NCBI GenBank assembly: GCA_017510245.1 | Contig: JAFWNQ010000015.1 | Location: forward strand, 1 to 41,667 | DNA from: Clostridia bacterium | Lineage (GTDB): Bacteria > Bacillota > Clostridia > TANB77 > CAG-508 | DNA: 41,667 nucleotides | Direction: 5' to 3' | Shown here: in pieces, positions 25,037 to 31,930 of the stretch | Numbering within the stretch: the stretch's first letter is position 1 | Layout: each line of letters opens with the position of its first letter | Made by a program: the position numbers and the translations under genes | The notes under the pieces: model-generated | Database searches by the model: none | What the model was told of the DNA's origin: nothing | Seen by the model: the letters and a program-made list of their open reading frames with translations, nothing else

Positions 25037-25651
25037 ATGAAAAACAAAATAATATATATATTATTAGCTGTGATATTTGCAGTAGCAATAGTAATGACAT
25101 TTGTTAAAGGATTAAATGTTGATTTATATTATGGCGAAGGATACACAATTAGTGTTACTGAAAAAGATTCAATAAATATAGATGATATAAAACAAATTGT
25201 TGAAGAAATCTGGGGAAAAGAGTATATAGTTCAAAGATTAGAATTCTTTGATGATAGTGCAGAGATAAAAGTTAAAGAATATGATGATGATAAATTAACA
25301 CAATTGAAAGATAAATTAAATGAAAAATATGAATCTGAATTAGAAGTAAGTGACTTTAAAGTTGAACATATATCAAACATTAAGCTTAGAACACTAGTAG
25401 AACCATATATTATTCCAATCGGATTATCTCTTCTACTTGTTATGGCATTTTACGCAATTAGGTATAGAGGAGCTAGAAAAATGTTAGACTTATTAGTTGG
25501 AGTTGTCGCTGTTGAAGGATTGTTTTATAGTTTATATGCAATAGGAAGAATTCCTTTTAACAGTATGACTTTACCAATAGCAATATGCTTATATATTATT
25601 ACAATTATAAAAACATCTTTTTCAAGTGAAAATAGTCAAGAAGAGGAATAA
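25037..25651 (+). CDS. secF: Reduced SecF-like protein
   Basis: 204 residues, against roughly 290-320 for ordinary SecF. Seen: transmembrane helix 1 (about 5-24); a degenerate GLNVDLYYGEGYTISV in place of the family's GLDFxGGT; a small periplasmic-type alpha/beta domain (about 40-120); and only three further helices (about 130-148, 155-172, 178-197), with an acidic tail. The usual second half of the channel bundle, which holds the conserved SecF Arg, seems missing. It begins 25 bases after secD and ends before the pheS leader. Identification rests on gene order, topology and the degenerate motif. Confidence 0.6.
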   Translation: MKNKIIYILLAVIFAVAIVMTFVKGLNVDLYYGEGYTISVTEKDSINIDDIKQIVEEIWGKEYIVQRLEFFDDSAEIKVKEYDDDKLTQLKDKLNEKYESELEVSDFKVEHISNIKLRTLVEPYIIPIGLSLLLVMAFYAIRYRGARKMLDLLVGVVAVEGLFYSLYAIGRIPFNSMTLPIAICLYIITIIKTSFSSENSQEEE

Positions 25652-25666
25652 AAGAACTAGTAGTAC

Positions 25667-25700
25667 TTGAAATAATCTTAAATTTGTGCTATTATATAAT
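25667..25700 (+). promoter_or_regulatory. pheST promoter
   Basis: TTGAAA (25667-25672), 17-bp spacer, TATTAT (25690-25695); an overlapping TATAAT lies at 25695-25700. Placed directly before the T-box leader. Confidence 0.55.
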
Positions 25701-25714
25701 ACAATTGAATAGAA

Positions 25715-25966
25715 AAACCGTTGATAAAGCAAAGTAGGTAAATGAGTAACATATTTATAGAGAGATTTGATGGTGGAAAAAATCATATGCATTTACTGAA
25801 ATTTCACTTTTGAGGGTCTTTTTGAAAGCAAATATGTAAGTAGGAAAGAACGCTTGCTACGTAATAGCAAAATGAGGTTAGTCTTTTTAGATTAATGAAA
25901 TTAGGTGGTACAGAGATAAAAGGTCTCCCTATGTGTATACATAGGGAGACCTTTTATCTCTCATAA
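25715..25966 (+). promoter_or_regulatory. T-box leader (tRNA-Phe sensing) with terminator, controlling pheS-pheT
   Basis: Seen: a stem-I region from about 25715 with a conserved GGTGG-type bulge motif (25772-25776); candidate specifier codon TTC (25803-25805), a Phe codon, followed by A; the T-box AGGTGGTAC (25903-25911), whose TGGT would pair with the ACCA end of uncharged tRNA; and a 23-bp perfect terminator stem (25912-25934 with 25939-25961) and T-rich end. TAGG (25902-25905) can pair with CCTA (25928-25931) to form the antiterminator. Known mechanism: uncharged tRNA-Phe stabilises the antiterminator and lets pheST be transcribed. Confidence 0.9.
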
Positions 25967-26013
25967 AGTAGGAAATTATGAATTTTAAAGAACTAATATT
26001 TTAGGAGGTTATG

Positions 26014-27051
26014 ATGAAAGAGAAAATTGATGAAATCAAAAAAAATGCATTAAATGAGATTGAGAATACTTCTGATTTGAAAGAATTAGATAATGTAAGA
26101 GTAAAGTATTTAGGTAAAAAGGGTGAACTAACAGCTATTTTAAAAATGATGGGAACTCTTCCAAAAGAAGAAAGACCTTCATTTGGAAGTCTAGTAAATA
26201 AAGCGAAAGAAGAGGTTCAATCAAAGATTGCTGAAAAAGAAGATCAATATAAGACAGAAGAGATTAATAAAAAATTAGAATCAGAAAGAATTGATGTCAC
26301 TCTTCCTGCATCAAAAATAAAAAAAGGTAGCAAACACCCTTTAAATAGAGTAATTGAAGAAATTGAAGATTTATTTGTTTCGATGGGATATGATGTTATG
26401 GAGGGACCAGAGCTTGAAACTGATGAATACAACTTTGAAAGATTGAATCTACCAAAAGGACATCCTGCAAGAGATATGCAAGATAGTTTTTATATAACAA
26501 CAGAGCATTTATTGAGAACACAGACATCTGCAGTTCAAGCTAGAACATTAATGGGAAATAAAGAGAAAGGTCCAATTAGGGAGATTGTACCTGGAAAGAC
26601 ATATAGAAGAGAAGATGATGCAACTCATTCTCATCAATTCAATCAAGTTGAGGCATTGGTTGTTGATAAAGATATTTCATTTGCTGATTTAAAAGGAACA
26701 TTAGAAATATTTATGAAACATATGCTAGGGGAGAATACACAACTTAGATTTAGACCAAGCTACTTTCCATTCACAGAGCCTTCTTACGAAGTAGATGTTA
26801 GCTGCTTTAAATGTGGAGGAAAAGGATGTAATTTGTGCAAAAGAACTGGATGGATTGAGCTTCTAGGTGCTGGAATTGTACATCCAAATGTCTTGAAAAT
26901 GAATGGCTATGATCCTGATATATATAGTGGATTTGCTTTTGGAACAGGACTTGATAGGTTAGCAATGTTTAAATATGGAATAACAGATATTAGACTATTA
27001 TATGAAAACGATGTAAGATTTTTAAGCCAATTTGACAGAATGGATAAATAG
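26014..27051 (+). CDS. pheS: Phenylalanyl-tRNA synthetase alpha subunit
   Basis: 345 residues from the second of two adjacent ATGs: AGGAGG (26003-26008) is five bases from 26014 but only two from 26011. Catalytic subunit of the alpha2-beta2 class II enzyme. Seen: N-terminal coiled-coil tRNA-binding region (about 1-85), [36 protein letters not shown], motif 2 ([19 protein letters not shown]) and motif 3 ([15 protein letters not shown]). [18 protein letters not shown] segment holds four Cys, as in other bacterial PheS. Followed by pheT after 36 bases. Confidence 0.96.
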   Translation: MKEKIDEIKKNALNEIENTSDLKELDNVRVKYLGKKGELTAILKMMGTLPKEERPSFGSLVNKAKEEVQSKIAEKEDQYKTEEINKKLESERIDVTLPASKIKKGSKHPLNRVIEEIEDLFVSMGYDVMEGPELETDEYNFERLNLPKGHPARDMQDSFYITTEHLLRTQTSAVQARTLMGNKEKGPIREIVPGKTYRREDDATHSHQFNQVEALVVDKDISFADLKGTLEIFMKHMLGENTQLRFRPSYFPFTEPSYEVDVSCFKCGGKGCNLCKRTGWIELLGAGIVHPNVLKMNGYDPDIYSGFAFGTGLDRLAMFKYGITDIRLLYENDVRFLSQFDRMDK

Positions 27052-27087
27052 TAATCAGGTAACTAAAAGAAAGGAATGATATAAATT

Positions 27088-29559
27088 ATGTTATTAAGTA
27101 TTAATTTTTTAAGAGATTATCTAGACATAGATAAAGACATAGATATAATTGATTTTTCAGAAAAGATGACTAAATTAGGAAATGAATATGACTCGGCAGA
27201 AAGATTTATTAATGTAGATGGATTATTAATAGGTAAAGTTGAAAAATGCGAAAGCCATCCAGATTCCGATCATTTACATGTTTGCAAAGTAGATTTAGGA
27301 AATAAAAAAGTTCAAATAGTATGTGGAGCCCCAAATGTTAGAGAAGGAATAAAAGTAATAGTTGCCCCAGATGGGACAAAACTTCCGGGTGGAGAAATAA
27401 AGAAAACTATAATTAGAGGACAAGAATCAAACGGAATGTTGTGTTCAATTGCTGAACTTGGATTGGATAGTAAATTCTTGAAAGAAGAAGATAAAGCAGG
27501 AATACATGAATTAGATGATGATGCACCTATAGGTGAAGATCCAATAGAATATATGGGATGGAATGACTATGTTGTTGATTTTGATTTAACAGCCAATAGA
27601 GGTGACTTATTAAGTATTTTAGGAATGGCATATGAAGTAGGTAGTATCTACGATAAAAAAGTCAAGAAAATTGATTTAAATCATAAAGAGTATAGTGAAG
27701 AAACATTGGAAAAATCAGGAGACTATAAATTACCTGAAAATGATATTGCTATCGTAGAAGAAAAAATAGCAGATATGACAGAAAAAATTGAAAAAGATAA
27801 AAAACTAAACTTTAAATTAAAAATAAATACAGACAATTGCAAATTATTTTTAGCTAAGAAAGTTATGAATGTTCAAATAAAGGAAAGCCCAGCAGAAATT
27901 AAGGAAAAGCTAATGGCTTCAGGAATTAGACCAATTAACAATGTTGTTGACATTAGTAACTATGTTATGCTTGAAACTGGTCAACCTCTACATTTTTATG
28001 ATGCAGATACTCTTAATGGAATGCTAGAAGTAAGAATGGCTGAAGAAGAAGAAAAGTTGACAACACTTGATGGGCAAGAAAGACTTTTGAATTCTGATGA
28101 CATAGTAATATCAGACGGAGAAAGAAGCATTGGGCTAGCTGGGGTTATGGGAGGACTAGATACAGAAATAACAGATAATACTGTAAATGTAATTATAGAA
28201 TCTGCAATTTTTGATAGTGTCAAAGTTAGAAGAACATCAAATAAAGTATTACGAAGTGAAGCAAGCAATAGATTTGAAAAGGGATTAAATCCTAATAGAA
28301 CATATATTGCCATAGAAAGAGCATGCCATTTACTTGAAAAATATGCTGAAGGGAAAGTAATTGAAGGAATTTCTAAATATGATAAAATAGAAAAAGAGTA
28401 TTCAAAAGTTGATATAACTGTCTCGAAGATTAATAAAGTATTAGGAACAATAATTGATAAAAAAGATATTTTAGATGTGTTTAGAAAACTAGGTTTTGAG
28501 TATGAAACTGAAGAAAAAGATGATAAGATAACAGTTATTGTTCCAAAGAGAAGAATAGATATTTCAATAAAAGAAGATCTAATTGAAGAGGTAGGCAGAA
28601 TATATGGTGTGGATAATATTGAAGGAAGAAATCTAGCACTTCCAGTAAAAAAAGGTTCATATGATAAAACAAAGCGTGAGATTAGAAATAAAATGATGGA
28701 TTTAGGTTTAAATGAAACACTATCATATGTTTTAGTAAATCCTGAAGAGGCTGGAATGTTCACTAATAATGAGCATGAAAAAGTTGAAATTCTATCACCA
28801 TTAACAGTAGAAAAAAGTGTTTTAAGACAAAGTTTGTCAACTGCACTATATAAAATATACCAATATAACAGTTCAAGAAACAATCAAGATATCTCAATTT
28901 TTGAAATAGGAAAATCTTTTTATAAAGATGGAAATGACTATGTTGAAGAAAACAAGCTTGCTTGCTTAATGACAGGAGAATATAATCTTGGACTTAAAAC
29001 ACAATCAGTTGATTTTTATGTAATTAAAGGTGTAGCAGAGGAAGTATTAAATCATTTAGGATATGAAGGTCGATATAGTTTCAAAGTAGACAATAATATA
29101 CCAAAAGATTTACATCCAGGAAAATCAGCTATAATAACAATTGACGGAAAAAGCATTGGAATTATAGGAAGAATTAATCCTATAGTATGCAAAGAAGATG
29201 TTTATGTAATGGAAATCAATTTAGAAATTTTGAATAAAATAAAAACTGGTAGTATGAAGTATAAGGAATTATCAAAATTTCCATCAGTTAGAAAGGATAT
29301 TTCAATAATTGTAGATAATGATACTTCCGCAGAAGACTTACAAAAAGCTATAAAAAATGCTGGAGGAAGAGTACTACAAAGTGTTAGAGTATTTGATTTA
29401 TATACAGGTAAAGGAATTCCAGAAGGCAAAAAGAGTATTGCATTTTCAGTGGAATTATCTGATAGCAAAAAGACATTTACTGATGATGAAATAGCAGAAA
29501 TAATGAATAAAATATCTGAAAACTTAAGTAAAAAATACAATGCCGAGCTAAGAAAATGA
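27088..29559 (+). CDS. pheT: Phenylalanyl-tRNA synthetase beta subunit
   Basis: 823 residues, usual length. Seen: N-terminal EMAPII-like tRNA-binding domain (about 40-150; SHPDSDHLHVCKVDLG, GMLCSIAELGL), B3/B4 editing domain (about 215-390), B5 domain (about 410-485), inactive synthetase core (to about 690), and C-terminal FDX-ACB anticodon-binding domain (about 728-823; KFPSVRKDISIIV). AAAGGAA stands 11 bases before the ATG. It is the last gene of the T-box-controlled operon; no clear terminator follows before the promoter at 29599. Confidence 0.96.
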   Translation: MLLSINFLRDYLDIDKDIDIIDFSEKMTKLGNEYDSAERFINVDGLLIGKVEKCESHPDSDHLHVCKVDLGNKKVQIVCGAPNVREGIKVIVAPDGTKLPGGEIKKTIIRGQESNGMLCSIAELGLDSKFLKEEDKAGIHELDDDAPIGEDPIEYMGWNDYVVDFDLTANRGDLLSILGMAYEVGSIYDKKVKKIDLNHKEYSEETLEKSGDYKLPENDIAIVEEKIADMTEKIEKDKKLNFKLKINTDNCKLFLAKKVMNVQIKESPAEIKEKLMASGIRPINNVVDISNYVMLETGQPLHFYDADTLNGMLEVRMAEEEEKLTTLDGQERLLNSDDIVISDGERSIGLAGVMGGLDTEITDNTVNVIIESAIFDSVKVRRTSNKVLRSEASNRFEKGLNPNRTYIAIERACHLLEKYAEGKVIEGISKYDKIEKEYSKVDITVSKINKVLGTIIDKKDILDVFRKLGFEYETEEKDDKITVIVPKRRIDISIKEDLIEEVGRIYGVDNIEGRNLALPVKKGSYDKTKREIRNKMMDLGLNETLSYVLVNPEEAGMFTNNEHEKVEILSPLTVEKSVLRQSLSTALYKIYQYNSSRNNQDISIFEIGKSFYKDGNDYVEENKLACLMTGEYNLGLKTQSVDFYVIKGVAEEVLNHLGYEGRYSFKVDNNIPKDLHPGKSAIITIDGKSIGIIGRINPIVCKEDVYVMEINLEILNKIKTGSMKYKELSKFPSVRKDISIIVDNDTSAEDLQKAIKNAGGRVLQSVRVFDLYTGKGIPEGKKSIAFSVELSDSKKTFTDDEIAEIMNKISENLSKKYNAELRK

Positions 29560-29598
29560 TTGTTAATAGAGTAAAAATAACAGTATATACCAAAAAGA

Positions 29599-29627
29599 TT
29601 GACATAATTCAAAAACTATGATAAAAT
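29599..29627 (+). promoter_or_regulatory. Consensus promoter of orphan cassette 1
   Basis: TTGACA (29599-29604), 17-bp spacer ending in TGA (extended -10), TAAAAT (29622-29627). Nearer consensus than most housekeeping promoters in the window. Confidence 0.75.
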
Positions 29628-29675
29628 ATATAAAGTGTTATTATTAAATATTTGTCCGACTATGGAGGTGGACAC

Positions 29676-29885
29676 ATGAACGTGAAGGTTAACCCCGTTC
29701 ATATGAGCATGATAGAAGAAGAACTGGAGGAGGCTCTGATGTTCATTGACCTCAGCGATGGGGCAATGGTCAACAGGGAGGTCCTTCGACTTCTCGACAC
29801 AGCTCAGAAGGAGGGGCGCCTCAATCCGCTAGAGCGCATGCAGGCGCTTGACTACCTCGAAGAGGTATGGGGGATTGCAGGCTAA
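29676..29885 (+). CDS. Small G+C-rich orphan protein (69 aa), cassette 1
   Basis: 69 residues; GGAGGTG (29664-29670) is five bases before the ATG. The frame is open from 29652, but the upstream part contains the ribosome-binding site. I do not recognise a family. It looks all-helical and acidic: EEELEEALMFIDL, NREVLRLLDTAQ, LNPLERMQALDYLEEVWG. Base and codon use differ from neighbours: CTC, CTG, CGC and CGA codons and G/C third positions, against AGA/TTA in the surroundings. It has its own near-consensus promoter and strong terminator, so it is a self-contained transcription unit. This suggests recent acquisition. Small soluble cytoplasmic protein, role unknown. Confidence 0.75.
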   Translation: MNVKVNPVHMSMIEEELEEALMFIDLSDGAMVNREVLRLLDTAQKEGRLNPLERMQALDYLEEVWGIAG

Positions 29886-29893
29886 GCGTTCTA

Positions 29894-29943
29894 AGCCGGT
29901 GGTGATGCAAATCAATTGATGCGCGTCGCCACCGGCTGTTTTT
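29894..29943 (+). terminator. Long-stem terminator of cassette 1
   Basis: About 15 bp of stem (29894-29908 with 29923-29937, beginning AGCCGGTGG, with two G-T wobbles) followed by G and six T. G+C-rich like the gene. Confidence 0.9.
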
Positions 29944-30002
29944 GCATTGGAGAAGCTATTGATGAAAGTAAATTTTGACAACAAAATAGTTTTCTAGATT
30001 AA

Positions 30003-30281
30003 ATAAAAAAATTCTATAGAAACACAAATTATGACTATTTTATTACAAATGATAATAGATTATATAGTACTCAAAATCCAAATAGTTTAATTGCTGAAAA
30101 TGTAAAAGAAGTATGTGATGAATCATGTTTTATCAATAATGACAATCAATTATTTAATATAAACTCGCCTACAGAGTAAATAGCTGACAATGTAAAATTT
30201 GCTGAAAACAATGCTTATATAACATTAGATAATAAAACCTATATAAGAATTATTGTCAATACTGGTTCAGGATTACGATAA
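30003..30281 (+). pseudogene. Decayed fragment of a repeat protein (RCC1-like?) with internal stop
   Basis: One frame encodes two similar units of about 29-30 residues, YFITNDNRLY...PNSLIAENVK and CFINNDNQLF...SPTE-stop-IADNVK, then a partial third, AYITLDNKTYI. The TAA at 30177-30179 falls exactly where the first unit has a TTA Leu codon, so one T-to-A change explains it. There is no start codon or ribosome-binding site, and a stop precedes the frame at 30000. The pattern recalls RCC1-type repeats, but this is weak. A+T-rich like the host, so it is probably an old host gene remnant. The rest of 29944-30343 shows nothing coding. Confidence 0.45.
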
Positions 30282-30343
30282 ATCCAGGAATCTAGTCTAG
30301 AAATAATACATGGTAAATAAAACCGAATAGTATACATAACAAA

Positions 30344-30372
30344 TTGACTATATTTTATAAAAATGATATAAT
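30344..30372 (+). promoter_or_regulatory. Consensus promoter of orphan cassette 2
   Basis: TTGACT (30344-30349), 17-bp spacer ending in TGA (extended -10), TATAAT (30367-30372). Confidence 0.8.
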
Positions 30373-30418
30373 TATATTACAATGCAGGATTTGCAAGAAT
30401 GGTCGAGAGGAGCATATC

Positions 30419-30820
30419 ATGGTTACCAAGACAAGCCGAATTACCTGTATTGAGTGCAAGGCAAGCACTTATGAGGGAAACCTCTTGAGTGGTGGCAGCA
30501 TCTGCGTTGAGGTTTTTCCGTCGAATGAGCTGATGAAAGAGTTGTTTATCAATACTCTGCAAGATGTTGCAGAGCACGACAGCTATCCTTTGTCAGTCTT
30601 TGACGAGAACCGCGTATCTGCAAGTTTCGAAATCAGTGACGTGTTCACTGAGAAGGAGTGCACATGGATCTTCATCTCTGCTGATGGAGATAGCTTCCAG
30701 ATGGGAGCACGTCTGGAAAGTGAGCGCCGATTTAAAGAGGTGATTCTGTCGCTGTGGGAAGACAGCTGCAATGAGCTCGTTCCTTCAGTCATTCGCTATT
30801 GCTACAATAAGAATAGCTAG
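30419..30820 (+). CDS. G+C-rich orphan protein (133 aa), cassette 2
   Basis: 133 residues from ATG 30419, with AGAGGAG (30406-30412) six bases upstream; the frame extends to 30344, but that stretch is the promoter itself. No family recognised. The N-terminus has CIECKA, a single Cys pair, then alternating beta and helical segments; no signal peptide or membrane helix. Codon use (CGT, CGC, CGA, CTG, GTC) contrasts with the A+T-rich host genes. It has its own near-consensus promoter, a leader with the CGAGAGGAG ribosome-binding site also seen in cassette 3, and its own long-stem terminator. Probably acquired; function unknown. Confidence 0.75.
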   Translation: MVTKTSRITCIECKASTYEGNLLSGGSICVEVFPSNELMKELFINTLQDVAEHDSYPLSVFDENRVSASFEISDVFTEKECTWIFISADGDSFQMGARLESERRFKEVILSLWEDSCNELVPSVIRYCYNKNS

Positions 30821-30842
30821 AACTGGAGAAACTATCTCGACT

Positions 30843-30882
30843 GGGAGTGGGGACTATGATATAGTCCCCACTCCCGCCTTTT
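30843..30882 (+). terminator. Long-stem terminator of cassette 2
   Basis: Perfect 15-bp stem (GGGAGTGGGGACTAT 30843-30857 with 30861-30875), a 3-nt loop, then GCC and four T. Confidence 0.88.
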
Positions 30883-30916
30883 AAAAGCAATTAAAAGAAA
30901 TATGAATAAGTAGCTA

Positions 30917-30945
30917 TTGAAAAAAAATAGTAAATATGATATTGT
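30917..30945 (+). promoter_or_regulatory. Probable rpe promoter
   Basis: TTGAAA (30917-30922), 17-bp spacer ending in TGA (extended -10), TATTGT (30940-30945). Confidence 0.45.
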
Positions 30946-30974
30946 AAAAATAAATTATAAGTGAGGAGTAGGTA

Positions 30975-31637
30975 ATGGAAGTTGCAACATCAGTTTTAAA
31001 TGTAGAAGAGGAGAATTCAATTAAAACTTTTTACAGAATTGAAACAGCACATACTGACTATTTTCATATAGATGTAATGGATGGGAAATTTGTTGAAAAC
31101 AATACAATAGAAAAAATGAAACAGTATTCAGACAATATAAAAAACATATCAAATATTCCATTAGATGTGCACTTAATGGTTAAAGATATAAAAAAATATG
31201 TTGATATGTTTATACCATGTGAACCTAGAATTATTAGTTTCCACATAGAAGCAACAAAAAGTGGAAAAGAAACAATGGAATTAATAAAGTACATAAAAGA
31301 AGGTAATTGCAAAGTTGGCATAGCTGTGAATCCTGAAACTAAAATAAGCGAAGTATATGATTATTTGCCATATATACACAATGTGTTAGTTATGAGTGTT
31401 CACCCGGGAAAAGGAGGACAAAAATTTATAGAAGAAACATATGATAGAATTAAAAAATTGAAAAAATATATAGAGCAGAATTGTTTTGAAAACGAAATAG
31501 AAGTTGATGGTGGAATAAACTTAGAAAATGTGAAAGATATAAATCAAGTTGGTGCAGATATAGTTGTTGCTGGAAATGCAGTCATCAATTCGAAAGATTA
31601 TTTATATACAATAAACAGATTAAAGTCTCCAATATAG
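30975..31637 (+). CDS. rpe: Ribulose-phosphate 3-epimerase
   Basis: 220 residues. It interconverts ribulose 5-phosphate and xylulose 5-phosphate in the pentose phosphate pathway; a TIM barrel with one metal ion. Seen: FHIDVMDGKFVENNT (metal His and Asp), LDVHLMVKD, SFHIEATKS, VLVMSVHPGKGGQKFI, and IEVDGGINLEN with the second catalytic Asp. The N-terminus, EVATSVLN, differs from the usual KIAPSILSADF but aligns in position. Ribosome-binding site AGGAG six bases upstream. Single-gene transcript between a promoter and a terminator. In many Firmicutes rpe follows prkC-rsgA; here it is separate. Confidence 0.9.
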   Translation: MEVATSVLNVEEENSIKTFYRIETAHTDYFHIDVMDGKFVENNTIEKMKQYSDNIKNISNIPLDVHLMVKDIKKYVDMFIPCEPRIISFHIEATKSGKETMELIKYIKEGNCKVGIAVNPETKISEVYDYLPYIHNVLVMSVHPGKGGQKFIEETYDRIKKLKKYIEQNCFENEIEVDGGINLENVKDINQVGADIVVAGNAVINSKDYLYTINRLKSPI

Positions 31638-31643
31638 AAGAAT

Positions 31644-31676
31644 AAAGAGTGTAATAATATAGATTACACTCTTTTT
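31644..31676 (+). terminator. Terminator after rpe
   Basis: Perfect 12-bp stem (AAAGAGTGTAAT 31644-31655 with 31663-31674) and a five-T run (31672-31676). Confidence 0.92.
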
Positions 31677-31732
31677 GGAGTAGCTTAAACTAATGTACTT
31701 AATACATATCATTAGAAATTATTATTAATTTT

Positions 31733-31776
31733 TTGTATACAATACCTTGTAAATATTATAATTAATATAGTATAAT
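31733..31776 (+). promoter_or_regulatory. Promoter region of the P-type ATPase gene
   Basis: Two overlapping candidates: TTGTAT (31733-31738) with TATAAT (31757-31762), and TTGTAA (31747-31752) with TATAAT (31771-31776), each with an 18-bp spacer. Confidence 0.5.
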
Positions 31777-31825
31777 TATTAAGTGCGAAAATAGAATTTA
31801 GCATAAAGGTTATTATTATAAAATT

Positions 31826-31862
31826 AGAGGTGAGTTTCAATGTAAAGACTATTATTACATTG
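31826..31862 (+). promoter_or_regulatory. Start-stop codon pair within a leader hairpin
   Basis: AGAGGTG (31826-31832) is followed seven bases later by ATG TAA (31840-31845), a ribosome-binding site serving a start codon next to a stop. The same bases form the left arm of a perfect 8-bp hairpin (CAATGTAA 31838-31845 with TTACATTG 31855-31862). It may be a minimal upstream element or the remnant of a lost gene. Confidence 0.3.
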
Positions 31863-31930
31863 TTGATTTTATTAAAAAATTATTAACCATTTGAAGAGTA
31901 TAAAAGTGGTTTTTATTGAAAGGAAAAGAA

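Noticed and set aside
29894..30875. Cassette hairpins as integron attC sites
   Set aside because: No recognisable attC core sites, units are on both strands and have their own promoters, and the hairpins end in T-tracts typical of terminators.
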